Under the pieces are notes generated by a model, which saw only the letters and a list, made by a program, of their open reading frames with translations, was not told the DNA's origin and searched no databases. Positions 46,170-54,011 of a DNA stretch of 64,000 bases are shown here, piece after piece. Within the stretch, counting starts at the first letter, position 1, and each line of letters opens with the position of its first letter. A program made the position numbers and the translations under genes. This DNA is from Aureispira anguillae (GTDB lineage: Bacteria > Bacteroidota > Bacteroidia > Chitinophagales > Saprospiraceae), in contig NZ_AP026867.1 in assembly GCF_026000115.1 (NCBI RefSeq), forward strand, positions 1,519,501-1,583,500. Direction: 5' to 3'.

Positions 46170-47006
46170 CTAAGCAGCAACCGCTAAAAAGTAGAGTTTC
46201 TGATTTAGAATCTCAAAGGAATCTGGGGTAATATTACCTAAGTTCTTATGAGGTCGTTCTAGATTATAAATCTGACTCCAAACCTGTATTTCTTCATTTA
46301 ATTCTTCTAGAGATTGAAACCAGCATAAGTTCAAACATTCGGCTCTCAATGTTTTATTCAAACGCTCAATCAAACCATTCTGAGATGGCTTTCCTGGTTG
46401 GATGAATTTCAATTCAATATCATGTTTATTTGCCCACAATTTGAGCTTTTCTGAAATAAACTCAGGACCATTGTCACAACGAATATAAGATGGTTTTCCA
46501 CGATATTCTATCACTTTCTCCAAAACCTCTATTAGCTTTTTAGCTGAAATATTATGATGAGCTTCTGTCCATAAGGCTCGGCGAGAACCTTCATCCATAA
46601 TATTGATAATTCGTATACGATGATTAGTTGGGCTAACAACCCAATCACTTAGAAAATCCATAGCCCAACCTTTGTTGACTTCTTTAGGAGCCAAAAGTTG
46701 TTGATATTTTCGATAAATCCTCTTGCGTTTGGGCGGTAAACGTAAATTTAAACCCTCTATACACCATATACGATAAATTCTCTTATGATTATAGGCATAG
46801 CCTTGATTTCTCAAATAGTGATAAATTTTCCAAAAGCCCCATGATACAAAACGTTTTGTTAACTGATGAAGTAAATCCACTATTTCTTCATCCTTTTCTT
46901 CTGGGCGATGACCTGATTTACGACTATAATATGTCTGACGGCGTAAGCCCAAAACAACACAAGTACGACGAATGCTGTATTCTTTTGACAAGCAATCCAA
47001 TATCAT
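46170..47006 (-). CDS. IS3-family transposase OrfB (DDE integrase)
   Basis: 278 residues. There is an N-terminal HTH_21-like region (SIRRTCVVLGLRRQTYY). The rve catalytic core has the D in GWAMDFLSDW, the D in RCDNGPEF and the E in NGLIERLNKTLRAE. Its ATG overlaps the OrfA stop (ATGA), so it may be expressed by coupling or as a frameshift fusion with OrfA. It appears full length and active. Confidence 0.95.
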   Translation of the reverse strand: MILDCLSKEYSIRRTCVVLGLRRQTYYSRKSGHRPEEKDEEIVDLLHQLTKRFVSWGFWKIYHYLRNQGYAYNHKRIYRIWCIEGLNLRLPPKRKRIYRKYQQLLAPKEVNKGWAMDFLSDWVVSPTNHRIRIINIMDEGSRRALWTEAHHNISAKKLIEVLEKVIEYRGKPSYIRCDNGPEFISEKLKLWANKHDIELKFIQPGKPSQNGLIERLNKTLRAECLNLCWFQSLEELNEEIQVWSQIYNLERPHKNLGNITPDSFEILNQKLYFLAVAA

Positions 47007-47296
47007 TTCTTGTTCTTTTGGGCTTGGAACTTTTTTACCATTGCATAACCTTCTTGAAGTATCTCATGATCGATACTTAAATTAGCATACATCTTTTTTA
47101 AACGAACATTTTCTGCCTCTAATTCCTTTATTCTTCGTTTATCTTCATCTTGACTATCTTCATAGTCCTTTTTCCATTTATACAACGTAGCTGCACTAAT
47201 TTGGTATTGACGGCATAAATCCATTACACTTTTTCCGCCGTCATGCTCTGCTAATATCTTTGCTTTTTGAGCTGTGCTAAATTTACTCCTCTTCAT
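47003..47296 (-). CDS. IS3-family transposase OrfA
   Basis: 97 residues. HTH: FSTAQKAKILAEHDGGKSVMDLCRQYQIS, then ATLYKWKKDY, then a leucine-zipper-like helix (RIKELEAENVRLKKMYANL). It binds the terminal repeats and works with OrfB, whose start overlaps its stop. Confidence 0.95.
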   Translation of the reverse strand: MKRSKFSTAQKAKILAEHDGGKSVMDLCRQYQISAATLYKWKKDYEDSQDEDKRRIKELEAENVRLKKMYANLSIDHEILQEGYAMVKKFQAQKNKK

Positions 47297-47373
47297 TTTC
47301 GTTAGTTTTTATCTAATATAATATTTTTTCTCTTAACTAACGGTTGCTTCTCTTGGGAAGCCTACACCTACAC

Positions 47374-47601
47374 CCTTACGTGCCCTGTGAGGCTCTAGGC
47401 TTTGTCACCCAAAAAAATCAAGCTCAAAATCAAAAGTGATAAAAAAAAGCTAGAATCCCGATGGTTACTAGCTTTCAAAATTTCGTATGTCAACAAATGT
47501 AGACAAAAATAGTGCCCACAACAGTATGGATGCCCTTTCTACATTGGTCTACACGGCTAAAAAATTACTAAAATATCAAGAATTGTTTCTTGTTGTTGTA
47601 A
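47374..47601 (+). repeat. Cargo-slot left flank, copy C
   Basis: It matches the end of copies A and B and the start of copy D, through the block TACATTGGTCTACACGGC and on to TTCTTGTTGTTGTAA. It then stops, 11 bp before the CRISPR leader. In copies B and D the same point continues into a DUF4157 gene. Confidence 0.88.
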
Positions 47602-47612
47602 GAGGAGCTACA

Positions 47613-47758
47613 ATTGGTTTTAAAGTAAATGTTTGTGATATTTAGAGTAGCTTGATTTGTTCTGTTGTAAATAGAATTATACAGGTATTTTTAAGTATCT
47701 TTATCAATATTAAAATAGCTCTTTGACATATTATGCTTTATCGAACTATTGACCATAT
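47613..47758 (+). promoter_or_regulatory. CRISPR leader
   Basis: An AT-rich 146-bp sequence directly before the first repeat, duplicated at 20132-20246. It lies on the side where crRNA transcription would begin, given the ATTGAAAC end of the repeat. The opposite end has the degenerate terminal repeat. Confidence 0.8.
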
Positions 47759-48882
47759 CTATTAAACCATTTCCATCAATAAGTCGGATTGAAACTTCCA
47801 TTGTCATTTTTTCGGCTGCCATTCCTATTTTACTACTAAACCATTTCCAGCAATAAGTCGGATTGAAACCCATAGGACTTGTGTATTTTGAATCTCTATC
47901 TTTTTCTACTAAACCATTTCCATCAATAAGTCGGATTGAAACATTTCGCTCTTCCCAGTCACTTTGTTTTTGTCTACTACTAAACCATTTCCAGCAATAA
48001 GTCGGATTGAAACTCGAAAGGAAAGTATTTATTAAAATAAACGCCTGCTCTACTAAACCATTTCCATCAATAAGTCGGATTGAAACTAGGATTGAAAAGT
48101 TCTAGGACGTAAGGTATTTTTCTACTAAACCATTTCCAACAATAAGTCGGATTGAAACAGTTGACGCTTGCCAATAAACTGCTTGGTACACATTCTACTA
48201 AACCATTTCCATCAATAAGTCGGATTGAAACAATTAACTTGAATAGTACTCATACTAGATAAATTGCTACTAAACCATTTCCAGCAATAAGTCGGATTGA
48301 AACTCTATATAAACTTTTTTCATCCTTTTTTTATTCAACTACTAAACCATTTCCATCAATAAGTCGGATTGAAACCTAACGTATCAATTCCTTCTTTCAG
48401 CTTTGTGCGACTACTAAACCATTTCCAGCAATAAGTCGGATTGAAACTTGATTATTTTACCTCAATAGAATCATTGCCTTTTACTACTAAACCATTTCCA
48501 GCAATAAGTCGGATTGAAACATTTCATCTAAGGCGCTGCTGTATCGCTTATTGATCTACTAAACCATTTCCATCAATAAGTCGGATTGAAACCAATTTAC
48601 TTTTAACTATTTGATTTGCTAATCGTTTCTACTAAACCATTTCCAACAATAAGTCGGATTGAAACTATCAAAATCATAATCATTTCTATAGCTTTTTTGA
48701 CTACTAAACCATTTCCAACAATAAGTCGGATTGAAACTCTTGCAAGTCCAAATACCCACCTACGTTTAGGTTCTACTAAACCATTTCCAACAATAAGTCG
48801 GATTGAAACAGTAGTTACATGTATTGTTATTACTTCTTTAGACATCTACTAAACCATTTCCAACAATAAGTCGGATTGGATT
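47759..48882 (+). CRISPR. CRISPR array: 16 repeats of 37 bp, 15 spacers
   Basis: Repeats begin CTACTAAACCATTTCC and end AATAAGTCGGATTGAAAC. They start at 47759, 47833, 47906, 47977, 48050, 48122, 48195, 48267, 48339, 48411, 48484, 48556, 48629, 48701, 48773 and 48846. Spacers are 34-37 bp. Base 18 of the repeat varies: T,G,T,G,T,A,T,G,T,G,G,T,A,A,A,A from the leader on. The first repeat has one change (CTATT) and the last loses its final four bases. The ATTGAAAC end is usual in Cas6-processed type I-B/III arrays. No cas gene is in the window, so Cas proteins must act in trans if the array is active. By eye no spacer fully matches the window. Confidence 0.98.
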
Positions 48883-48888
48883 CAATTA

Positions 48889-49036
48889 ATTATATACCTT
48901 AATGTCATTTCAAGCGTACAATTCAAAAGCCATTTTAAACTTCTCCTGGTAAACAGTTGCGGAGATTAGCAAAGTTTGATAAGATCGACACTTCAAAATA
49001 AAAATAGAATAATAAATCAAAAATAAGTGTACAATT
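48889..49036. repeat. Provirus left flank, present in three copies
   Basis: The stretch from ACCTTAATG to the GH19 stop recurs at 45713-45865 and 21949-22080. Left of the ACCTTAA-like start the three copies differ, marking a possible attachment or recombination boundary. It starts only a few bases after the truncated last CRISPR repeat. Confidence 0.78.
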
Positions 49037-49657
49037 CTAAACAATAGCTTGAGCAATCAAATTAGCATAGCCCTCTATTCTTTGCGCCCGATCCAAGCCA
49101 TTAACCACCCTACGAGCAGTATAAAAATCCACCTTAGAGCTGTTGATGTAATTCTTTAAAGGCTTACGAGTGAAAGCCCCTAGTAACATGCCTTGCACCA
49201 AAATACGAGCGGCATAAGAAGGTTTTAAAACCAAAGCAGGATTGGCAACAAAATCCACCCCTAAGAGCTGAGACATCTTAGCATAGTTGCGCTGGTGGGT
49301 GAGCTGGACAAAACCACGCCCATAATAACCCGTATACCAATAGGCATTCTGACGATTGTAAACATCGGTTTGAGAAGGTGAAGCTCTGCGCTCCTCAATG
49401 GGTCTAAAGTTACTTTCATGTCGGGTGGTGGCTAGAATATAAATGAGCTTATTAAAATCCTTGTCGCCGTATTGCTCAAAGGTTTGTACAATAATACGAA
49501 TAGAATCCTTTTGAGTAGCATCTAAGTTTCCAAAGGCTTGCTCGCAAGCTTGTATAATTCGTTCTCTCTGGAGCTTTAGCAAAAAAGCTCGAATGAGAAG
49601 AATCGCAGCAATCAGCCCCACTGCTCCTCCAAGATATATTTTGTGTTGTGGTTTCAT
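49037..49657 (-). CDS. Membrane-anchored GH19-type lysozyme (virion lytic enzyme candidate)
   Basis: 206 residues. One N-terminal span (about 8-26), then a glycoside hydrolase 19-like domain: catalytic-type Glu in TTRHESNFRP (Glu81), further Glu88/89, and the family signature YYGRGFVQLTHQRNY (about 111-125). GH19 lysozymes cleave peptidoglycan glycan strands. A membrane-anchored form fits a virion membrane protein for genome entry (compare PRD1 P7) or a signal-arrest endolysin. It is the last gene of the operon, next to the cargo slot. An internal direct repeat (two AAAATCCACC sites, about 49123 and 49253) explains the shared deletion in fragment copies. Confidence 0.85.
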   Translation of the reverse strand: MKPQHKIYLGGAVGLIAAILLIRAFLLKLQRERIIQACEQAFGNLDATQKDSIRIIVQTFEQYGDKDFNKLIYILATTRHESNFRPIEERRASPSQTDVYNRQNAYWYTGYYGRGFVQLTHQRNYAKMSQLLGVDFVANPALVLKPSYAARILVQGMLLGAFTRKPLKNYINSSKVDFYTARRVVNGLDRAQRIEGYANLIAQAIV

Positions 49658-49741
49658 GTTTTTAATTATTAAAATGGCTTTACTTTTAATGAGTTATTAA
49701 AAATAAAGCCAAGACCTTTAATCCTTATTTGGGTTTTTCTG

Positions 49742-50056
49742 CTAAAATAAAAGCACGACTTTTTGAGCTAGGATGGCTCCTTTTGCATTTTTGATAAAAA
49801 GATAAATCACACCATCCTTAGAACTAGCTAAAAAGCGAATCCCATCTTTTTCCTTTCTCCACGTCTGCCCATATTGAATGGTATCAGAAAAGGCAGCTCC
49901 TTTATAGGACATTTCAAACTGAATCGCTTTTTTTTCCTTGAGGTATTGGTTGACCTTAATTCTAGGCTTATTCTGTTTTTGCCACTGGGTATAAACAAGA
50001 CCGCCGCCAATGCCGATAACCAAAAGCACAATAAAAAGTTTTGTTTTAGTATTCAT
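49742..50056 (-). CDS. Small single-span membrane protein
   Basis: 104 residues. N-terminal span about 5-24 (KLFIVLLVIGIGGGLVYTQW), then a basic, beta-rich soluble domain (IQFEMSYKGAAFSDTIQYGQTW, VIYLFIKNAKGAIL). No family is recognised. In the run of virion-membrane-protein candidates; 84 bp upstream of the GH19 gene. Confidence 0.68.
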   Translation of the reverse strand: MNTKTKLFIVLLVIGIGGGLVYTQWQKQNKPRIKVNQYLKEKKAIQFEMSYKGAAFSDTIQYGQTWRKEKDGIRFLASSKDGVIYLFIKNAKGAILAQKVVLLF

Positions 50057-50059
50057 GGT

Positions 50060-50206
50060 TTATTTGCATTTAGGAGCACCTGAATTATACAACCAACGAA
50101 TCCATAAGACAAGGATCACTAAGGACAATAAAGCCGATGCTCCAATTAGGATAAATCCTAAAATATTAGGGCCTTCTACAGTTGTTTTATTTTCTGGAGT
50201 ATTCAT
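50060..50206 (-). CDS. 48-residue single-span membrane protein
   Basis: ATG at 50206, TAA at 50060. One span (ILGFILIGASALLSLVILVL) with an acidic head (MNTPENKTTVEGP) and a short basic tail ending PKCK. It fills the gap between two other membrane protein genes with 3-15 bp spacing, which supports a real gene. Confidence 0.72.
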   Translation of the reverse strand: MNTPENKTTVEGPNILGFILIGASALLSLVILVLWIRWLYNSGAPKCK

Positions 50207-50221
50207 AATCAATCAATCAAT

Positions 50222-50434
50222 CTATTTTATGTTTTTTTTAGCAGTGCTGTTGCCTTGTTGGTAGAGCCATCGCAGCCCAAAGAGGATAACGATGATAATT
50301 AAGAGCGGTTGGAGGACAGCCAGCAGCTCAGAGGTGAAGCTCGGCTCCTTGTTCTCTGCTTTGCTAGTAATCCACCAATAGCCCGTTGCTCCAGCGCCAG
50401 CGGCTACAATTGGAATTAATAAAGGAATGGGCAT
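50222..50434 (-). CDS. Two-span small membrane protein
   Basis: 70 residues with spans at about 2-21 (rich in Gly/Ala: VAAGAGATGYWWI) and 38-58 (LLAVLQPLLIIIVILFGLRW). The tail is basic. No family; tightly packed in the operon (3 bp from the upstream stop). Confidence 0.7.
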   Translation of the reverse strand: MPIPLLIPIVAAGAGATGYWWITSKAENKEPSFTSELLAVLQPLLIIIVILFGLRWLYQQGNSTAKKNIK

Positions 50435-50437
50435 ACG

Positions 50438-50854
50438 TTAGTTTTTTTGATTGGCTAGAATCAGTTGCAATTGATGAATGCTCATGGTCTTTTTGTTGGT
50501 GAACTTAAACAAGAGCGCTTCTGTTTTAGCACCAAAAATCTGATCAACCACGAGCTTTGCTTCAATAGGAACGGTGCCGTGTTGACTTTGATAATCGTGC
50601 TCTGCATTCAAAAGGCGTTGCAACTCCTGAACGGACAAGCCCCGATCGCCCTTTTTTAGCAGTTGATTTCGATCAATCGTTTCAGATGGTGTATTGGTGC
50701 TGCTAGGCTTAACAGGGGTATTGCTGTCTTTGCTCAGTCCCCTGGGCAAAAAGAAGTTCATCCATTGCTCCTTGGTAGCATAAATCAAGATCACAAGAGC
50801 AATTAGTCCTAGCCCAATTAAGGGCTTTTTATATTCTTTGATGCTGCTTTTCAT
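50438..50854 (-). CDS. Membrane-anchored peptidoglycan-binding-like protein
   Basis: 138 residues. One span (about 11-27), a Ser/Thr/Pro linker, then a PG_binding_1-like three-helix domain (KGDRGLSVQELQRLLNAEHD, VVDQIFGAKTEALLFKF). Such domains hold enzymes to peptidoglycan. Here it probably positions the virion or lysis complex at the cell wall. Operon neighbours are 2-3 bp away on both sides. Confidence 0.75.
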   Translation of the reverse strand: MKSSIKEYKKPLIGLGLIALVILIYATKEQWMNFFLPRGLSKDSNTPVKPSSTNTPSETIDRNQLLKKGDRGLSVQELQRLLNAEHDYQSQHGTVPIEAKLVVDQIFGAKTEALLFKFTNKKTMSIHQLQLILANQKN

Positions 50855-50856
50855 GC

Positions 50857-51132
50857 TTATTGGGTTTTAACGTCAACATCTCCATTTACCGACAATTCTT
50901 TGGCAGAATCAGTGCTATCGGTTACGAGCGTTCTGTCTTTGATGTCGTCCTGTTTAGGAGCTTGTTTTTTTTTATCTAATTCTTTTTCTAGTGCTTTAAT
51001 TTTGCGGTGGTAATAAAAACTAAGTCCACCAAATAAGAGGACAACAAGGATAAGAGCAGCCCAACGCTTTTTGTGAGGAATGCCTTTTTTAGTTGTTTTT
51101 GCGGTTGCTGCAACGGTTATTTCTTCAGCCAT
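50857..51132 (-). CDS. Small single-span membrane protein with coiled coil
   Basis: 91 residues. A span at about 25-41 (WAALILVVLLFGGLSFYY) is followed by a charged helix (KIKALEKELDKKKQAPKQDD) and a Ser/Asp tail. No family; virion membrane protein candidate. Confidence 0.68.
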   Translation of the reverse strand: MAEEITVAATAKTTKKGIPHKKRWAALILVVLLFGGLSFYYHRKIKALEKELDKKKQAPKQDDIKDRTLVTDSTDSAKELSVNGDVDVKTQ

Positions 51133-51198
51133 GATTTTTTGAGTATAATTTGTTGAATAATAAAAGTGTGTTCTTTGGAGGCTCCTGTTTTTGAGATA

Positions 51199-51257
51199 TT
51201 AGACCTTAGATTTTAGATGCTAGATCATTTGATTTTAGTCTAAAATCTAAGGTCTAA
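51199..51257. terminator. Perfect 19-bp hairpin in the late operon
   Basis: Arms 51199-51217 (begin TTAGACCTTAGATTTTAG) and 51239-51257 pair perfectly around a 21-base loop, in the widest gap of this part of the operon. A partial terminator, processing site or operator is possible. A similar hairpin lies at 57298-57358. Confidence 0.6.
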
Positions 51258-51311
51258 AAATGAAATGCTCTAGCATCTAAAACTAGCAGCTCCCAAAGAA
51301 GAAAAAAGCGC

Positions 51312-51758
51312 CTAAGTGATTTGTAAGGCATCTAAACGCTTGATAAATTGTTGGTGTGGATCATCCTGCCACGGTAAGTTCCAACAGGCGACCCAAGCCT
51401 CATTTAAGACTTTTCTTAAGGTCTTGCCATACACTTGCAAATAGCCATCGGCAACGGCTCGTATTTGAACATCTTGCAAGGCTAACAATTGAGTTAAGAC
51501 CTCACAACGTCCCGTTGACCAATTGACCACATAAGCCGTATGTACCTTTTTGACCATAGCAGAAGGATTCCAGTCTATATTTCCTGAATCGGTGCTAACG
51601 GTAATGGGTTTGATATTGGGATTGGCATCGCTTGGTTCATCTGTGCTTTTCTTGCCAGAGACTCTACCCAGTACAAAAATGACCAATAGAATGACGACAA
51701 TTCCACCCCCAATCCAAAGATATTTTTCATCAATTTGGGTTTGTTTTATTTTTGCCAT
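51312..51758 (-). CDS. Single-span membrane protein of the putative virion
   Basis: 148 residues. N-terminal span about 13-32 (LWIGGGIVVILLVIFVLG), a Lys/Ser/Asp linker, then a globular domain with Cys/Trp (WSTGRCEVLTQLLALQDVQI, EAWVACWNLPW). No family is recognised. The GGG-V-rich span resembles those of its neighbours. Confidence 0.68.
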   Translation of the reverse strand: MAKIKQTQIDEKYLWIGGGIVVILLVIFVLGRVSGKKSTDEPSDANPNIKPITVSTDSGNIDWNPSAMVKKVHTAYVVNWSTGRCEVLTQLLALQDVQIRAVADGYLQVYGKTLRKVLNEAWVACWNLPWQDDPHQQFIKRLDALQIT

Positions 51759-51770
51759 GTTGTTTAGAAT

Positions 51771-52850
51771 TTATTGATTTAGTTTATCTTTTTTTCCACC
51801 ACTAGAATCGCCATTGTCTTCAAAAAAATCAATGTCAGGATCTCTACTTGGATCCACAGTAGCACTGTGATCCACGCCCGTTTCAGGATCAATAAAGGTA
51901 AAGACCCAACCTTTCTTTTCTTGCAAATAGCGCAAGGCTTCCCATTCGGTGATTTTATCCAAATGGTCGATGGCTTCAACCCATCGTTGAACAAAGGTGT
52001 AAAGGGTTCCTGCTGGATAAGCAGCCTTGGCACCAACGTCCCAAGCATGTATTTCTATGGTGCCCCCATGATCGACAATCTTAGTTAAATACTGATCTCT
52101 GACCCAATGCCCATTCATGCCCTTATAATGATCAAGCTCAGGTCTAAAGCCAAACTCTGACCAAATCTCAAACGGTGTAGGAACAAAGGCATTGGTTGTT
52201 CCAACCAATAGATTTAATTCAATCGACTCAATCCACCAAGGCGCTTCTTTATCCCTCAAATGGGTTAAATTTAAGCCCTTATAGCCTCGGTTTAATAAGT
52301 TTTGAAGTTCAGAGCGCAAAGACTTTCCAATCGGCTCATAAGTGCCATAAATGGGAAAGGTCAAATGACGAGTAGTAGGACGGCTAACAATGTCCACACC
52401 GTTTAATTTCGCCATCATCTGATCAATTGCATGCTGAGCATCGTTGTTAAATCGAATCAAGGCATGCCCAATATTGTATTTGGCTCTAAAAATGTCCATG
52501 TATTCTTCTCTCGCTTGTAATCGCTGAGCTTCTGCTCGAATTAAATCTTGTGCTTGAGGAGAATTGTAATACAAAGGATCTTGGTCGGGTGGCGGTGTAG
52601 TCCCCCCACTATTTCCAAAGATTGCAGCAATCTGATCGGGGGTTAAGCTTGGCTTATGAGTCGAGGAATCGGTTCGCCCTGGTATTTTCTCAGAGGGAGC
52701 CGATTCTTTCTTTTCATCGTCTGCATCCTTCTTTGGACGTACCCAAAAATAGATGCCGATTCCACCTCCAATAAGCAGAACAAACAAAAGAACAATTAAG
52801 CGGCTCGAAGGGCCTTTCTTAAGCTTTGGGGCTACTGCTGTTGTTTCCAT
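51771..52850 (-). CDS. Large single-span protein of the putative virion
   Basis: 359 residues. N-terminal span about 17-36 (RLIVLLFVLLIGGGIGIYFW), a charged and Pro/Ser linker, then a soluble domain of about 250 residues (HALIRFNNDAQHAIDQMMAK, PWWIESIELNLLVGTTNAF, IEIHAWDVGAKAAYPAGTLY) and an acidic tail. There is no known family; it is the largest protein of the membrane-protein run. It could be a vertex, spike or entry protein. Its start overlaps the upstream gene end by 32 bp. Confidence 0.68.
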   Translation of the reverse strand: METTAVAPKLKKGPSSRLIVLLFVLLIGGGIGIYFWVRPKKDADDEKKESAPSEKIPGRTDSSTHKPSLTPDQIAAIFGNSGGTTPPPDQDPLYYNSPQAQDLIRAEAQRLQAREEYMDIFRAKYNIGHALIRFNNDAQHAIDQMMAKLNGVDIVSRPTTRHLTFPIYGTYEPIGKSLRSELQNLLNRGYKGLNLTHLRDKEAPWWIESIELNLLVGTTNAFVPTPFEIWSEFGFRPELDHYKGMNGHWVRDQYLTKIVDHGGTIEIHAWDVGAKAAYPAGTLYTFVQRWVEAIDHLDKITEWEALRYLQEKKGWVFTFIDPETGVDHSATVDPSRDPDIDFFEDNGDSSGGKKDKLNQ

Positions 52851-53235
52851 TTTTTGTGGTATAAATGATTAAACCAATTAACAACAAAACGACCACGACA
52901 CCACCGCCAATTAACAAAGGACTAGCGGGATTTTTAGGATTTGTATTGTTGTTGTTTCCTGTATTTGTAGAAGGAGTAGAACTGGAAGCACCGCCGCCAT
53001 TGGCAACATTGCCAACGGAATCAATCACGTTAGCACCGCCATTAAATAATAACCCCAAACTAGCAAAAATCTTATCTACGGTTACTTTATTATCCTTGTC
53101 AGCTCCTGTATTGTTGTTATTGTTGGAATCATCGGGAGGGCTGGAATTTCCAGCTCCATTGCTAGAAGTGGAATCGTCAGGAGGACTAGAATCCCCTAAT
53201 GTTTGAACCTTCCATTGGCTATCTGTTAAGCTCAT
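52819..53235 (-). CDS. Low-complexity protein with C-terminal span
   Basis: 138 residues, rich in Asn, Ser and Gly (DDSNNNNNTGADKD, NTGNNNNTNPKNPA), then a span (LLIGGGVVVVLLLIGLIIY, about 105-124). Tail-anchored. No family; a flexible virion membrane protein is plausible. It overlaps the following gene. Confidence 0.66.
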   Translation of the reverse strand: MSLTDSQWKVQTLGDSSPPDDSTSSNGAGNSSPPDDSNNNNNTGADKDNKVTVDKIFASLGLLFNGGANVIDSVGNVANGGGASSSTPSTNTGNNNNTNPKNPASPLLIGGGVVVVLLLIGLIIYTTKNGNNSSSPKA

Positions 53236-53286
53236 TGTTTTAGATTTAGTGGCGAATGAATCAATGTTTTCTTTGGTGGTTAAGGA

Positions 53287-53655
53287 TTAACCCTTGGGCA
53301 ATTTGGCGGTTTTAATAGAATGATAAGCCATTGCCAAAAACAAGATAAATAAAGAACCCATCAGCCCCAATCTTGCTACATCGTAATAGGTACAGATTTT
53401 ACAACTAATCGCATCGGTTGGCGTGCTAGGCGTTGTTGGTGCTTTGTCTTCTTGGGTGGTAGTGGGTTTATCGGTTGTGGTTGCCGTGGTACTTGCATCG
53501 GTTGGAGCGGTATCACTTGGCGTTGCTGTGGTGGTCGTTGTGGTGGTGGTGCTCGCATCAGGTACAGGTTTATTGCTATCGGTAGGAGTCATAGCGTTGG
53601 CATTGTCTGTACTTAGATTAGGAGCGGTTTGAATTTCGAATTGACTATTTTTCAC
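53287..53655 (-). CDS. Thr-rich low-complexity protein with C-terminal span
   Basis: 122 residues. Residues 20-85 are Thr/Ala/Pro-rich with long Thr runs. Then a Cys pair (ISCKICTYYDV) and a terminal span (LMGSLFILFLAMAYH). It overlaps the upstream gene by 4 bp (ATGA). No family; virion membrane protein candidate. Confidence 0.66.
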   Translation of the reverse strand: MKNSQFEIQTAPNLSTDNANAMTPTDSNKPVPDASTTTTTTTTATPSDTAPTDASTTATTTDKPTTTQEDKAPTTPSTPTDAISCKICTYYDVARLGLMGSLFILFLAMAYHSIKTAKLPKG

Positions 53656-53927
53656 GATCTATTTAGTTTTAATGCGATTAAATATATGATTAAGAGAAAC
53701 AAGCCTAAGCCAATAGAAGCTCCCACGCCAATAATCAATCGGCGCTCACGGTCTTGCATCACATCTTTTTCCTGTTCTCGTTTCTTGCTCTCTTGCGCTT
53801 GCATCACCCCAATCATCATTGCGGCGACCTCTTTGCTGCTCATCCCATGGTTTCCAATATTAATATCGGATAGGATGTCGCCTATTTCTATATCCTCAAA
53901 ACTAAAGCCTTCTGCTGCTGCTGCCAT
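53652..53927 (-). CDS. Small tail-anchored membrane protein
   Basis: 91 residues. An acidic N-terminal part (FSFEDIEIGDILSDINIG), a charged helix (QESKKREQEKDVMQDRERR) and a C-terminal span (LIIGVGASIGLGLFLLIIYL). It lies directly downstream of the capsid candidate. Confidence 0.7.
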   Translation of the reverse strand: MAAAAEGFSFEDIEIGDILSDINIGNHGMSSKEVAAMMIGVMQAQESKKREQEKDVMQDRERRLIIGVGASIGLGLFLLIIYLIALKLNRS

Positions 53928-54011
53928 CTTTTATTGGTTTAGGGTTGGGAAAAACGCCAATACGGAATCGTATTGGCGCTCTGCTTGTTATTGTGCTTTA
54001 GCGGTGTTCTT

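Larger units (their letters stand above)
46158..47366 (-). mobile_element. IS3-family insertion sequence, 1209 bp
   Basis: The terminal inverted repeats begin TGTAGGCTTCCC on the left and end GGGAAGCCTACA on the right. They are about 28 bp long with four mismatches, and have the TG...CA ends of IS3 elements. OrfA and OrfB are both intact on the minus strand. No target-site duplication is visible (left neighbour CCAA, right neighbour CCTA). The two sides belong to different repeats, which suggests a deletion or recombination at this IS. Confidence 0.9.

Noticed and set aside
48087-48121. Spacer 5 as a self-targeting spacer against the LPD1 gene start near 61423
   Set aside because: Only 14 bases (AGGACGTAAGGTAT) match, and the rest of the 35-base spacer does not, so a functional target is not supported.
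47691-48852. Open frames across the CRISPR array (repeated VSIRLIVGNGLV-type peptides)
   Set aside because: They are translations of the CRISPR repeat and spacers, not genes.
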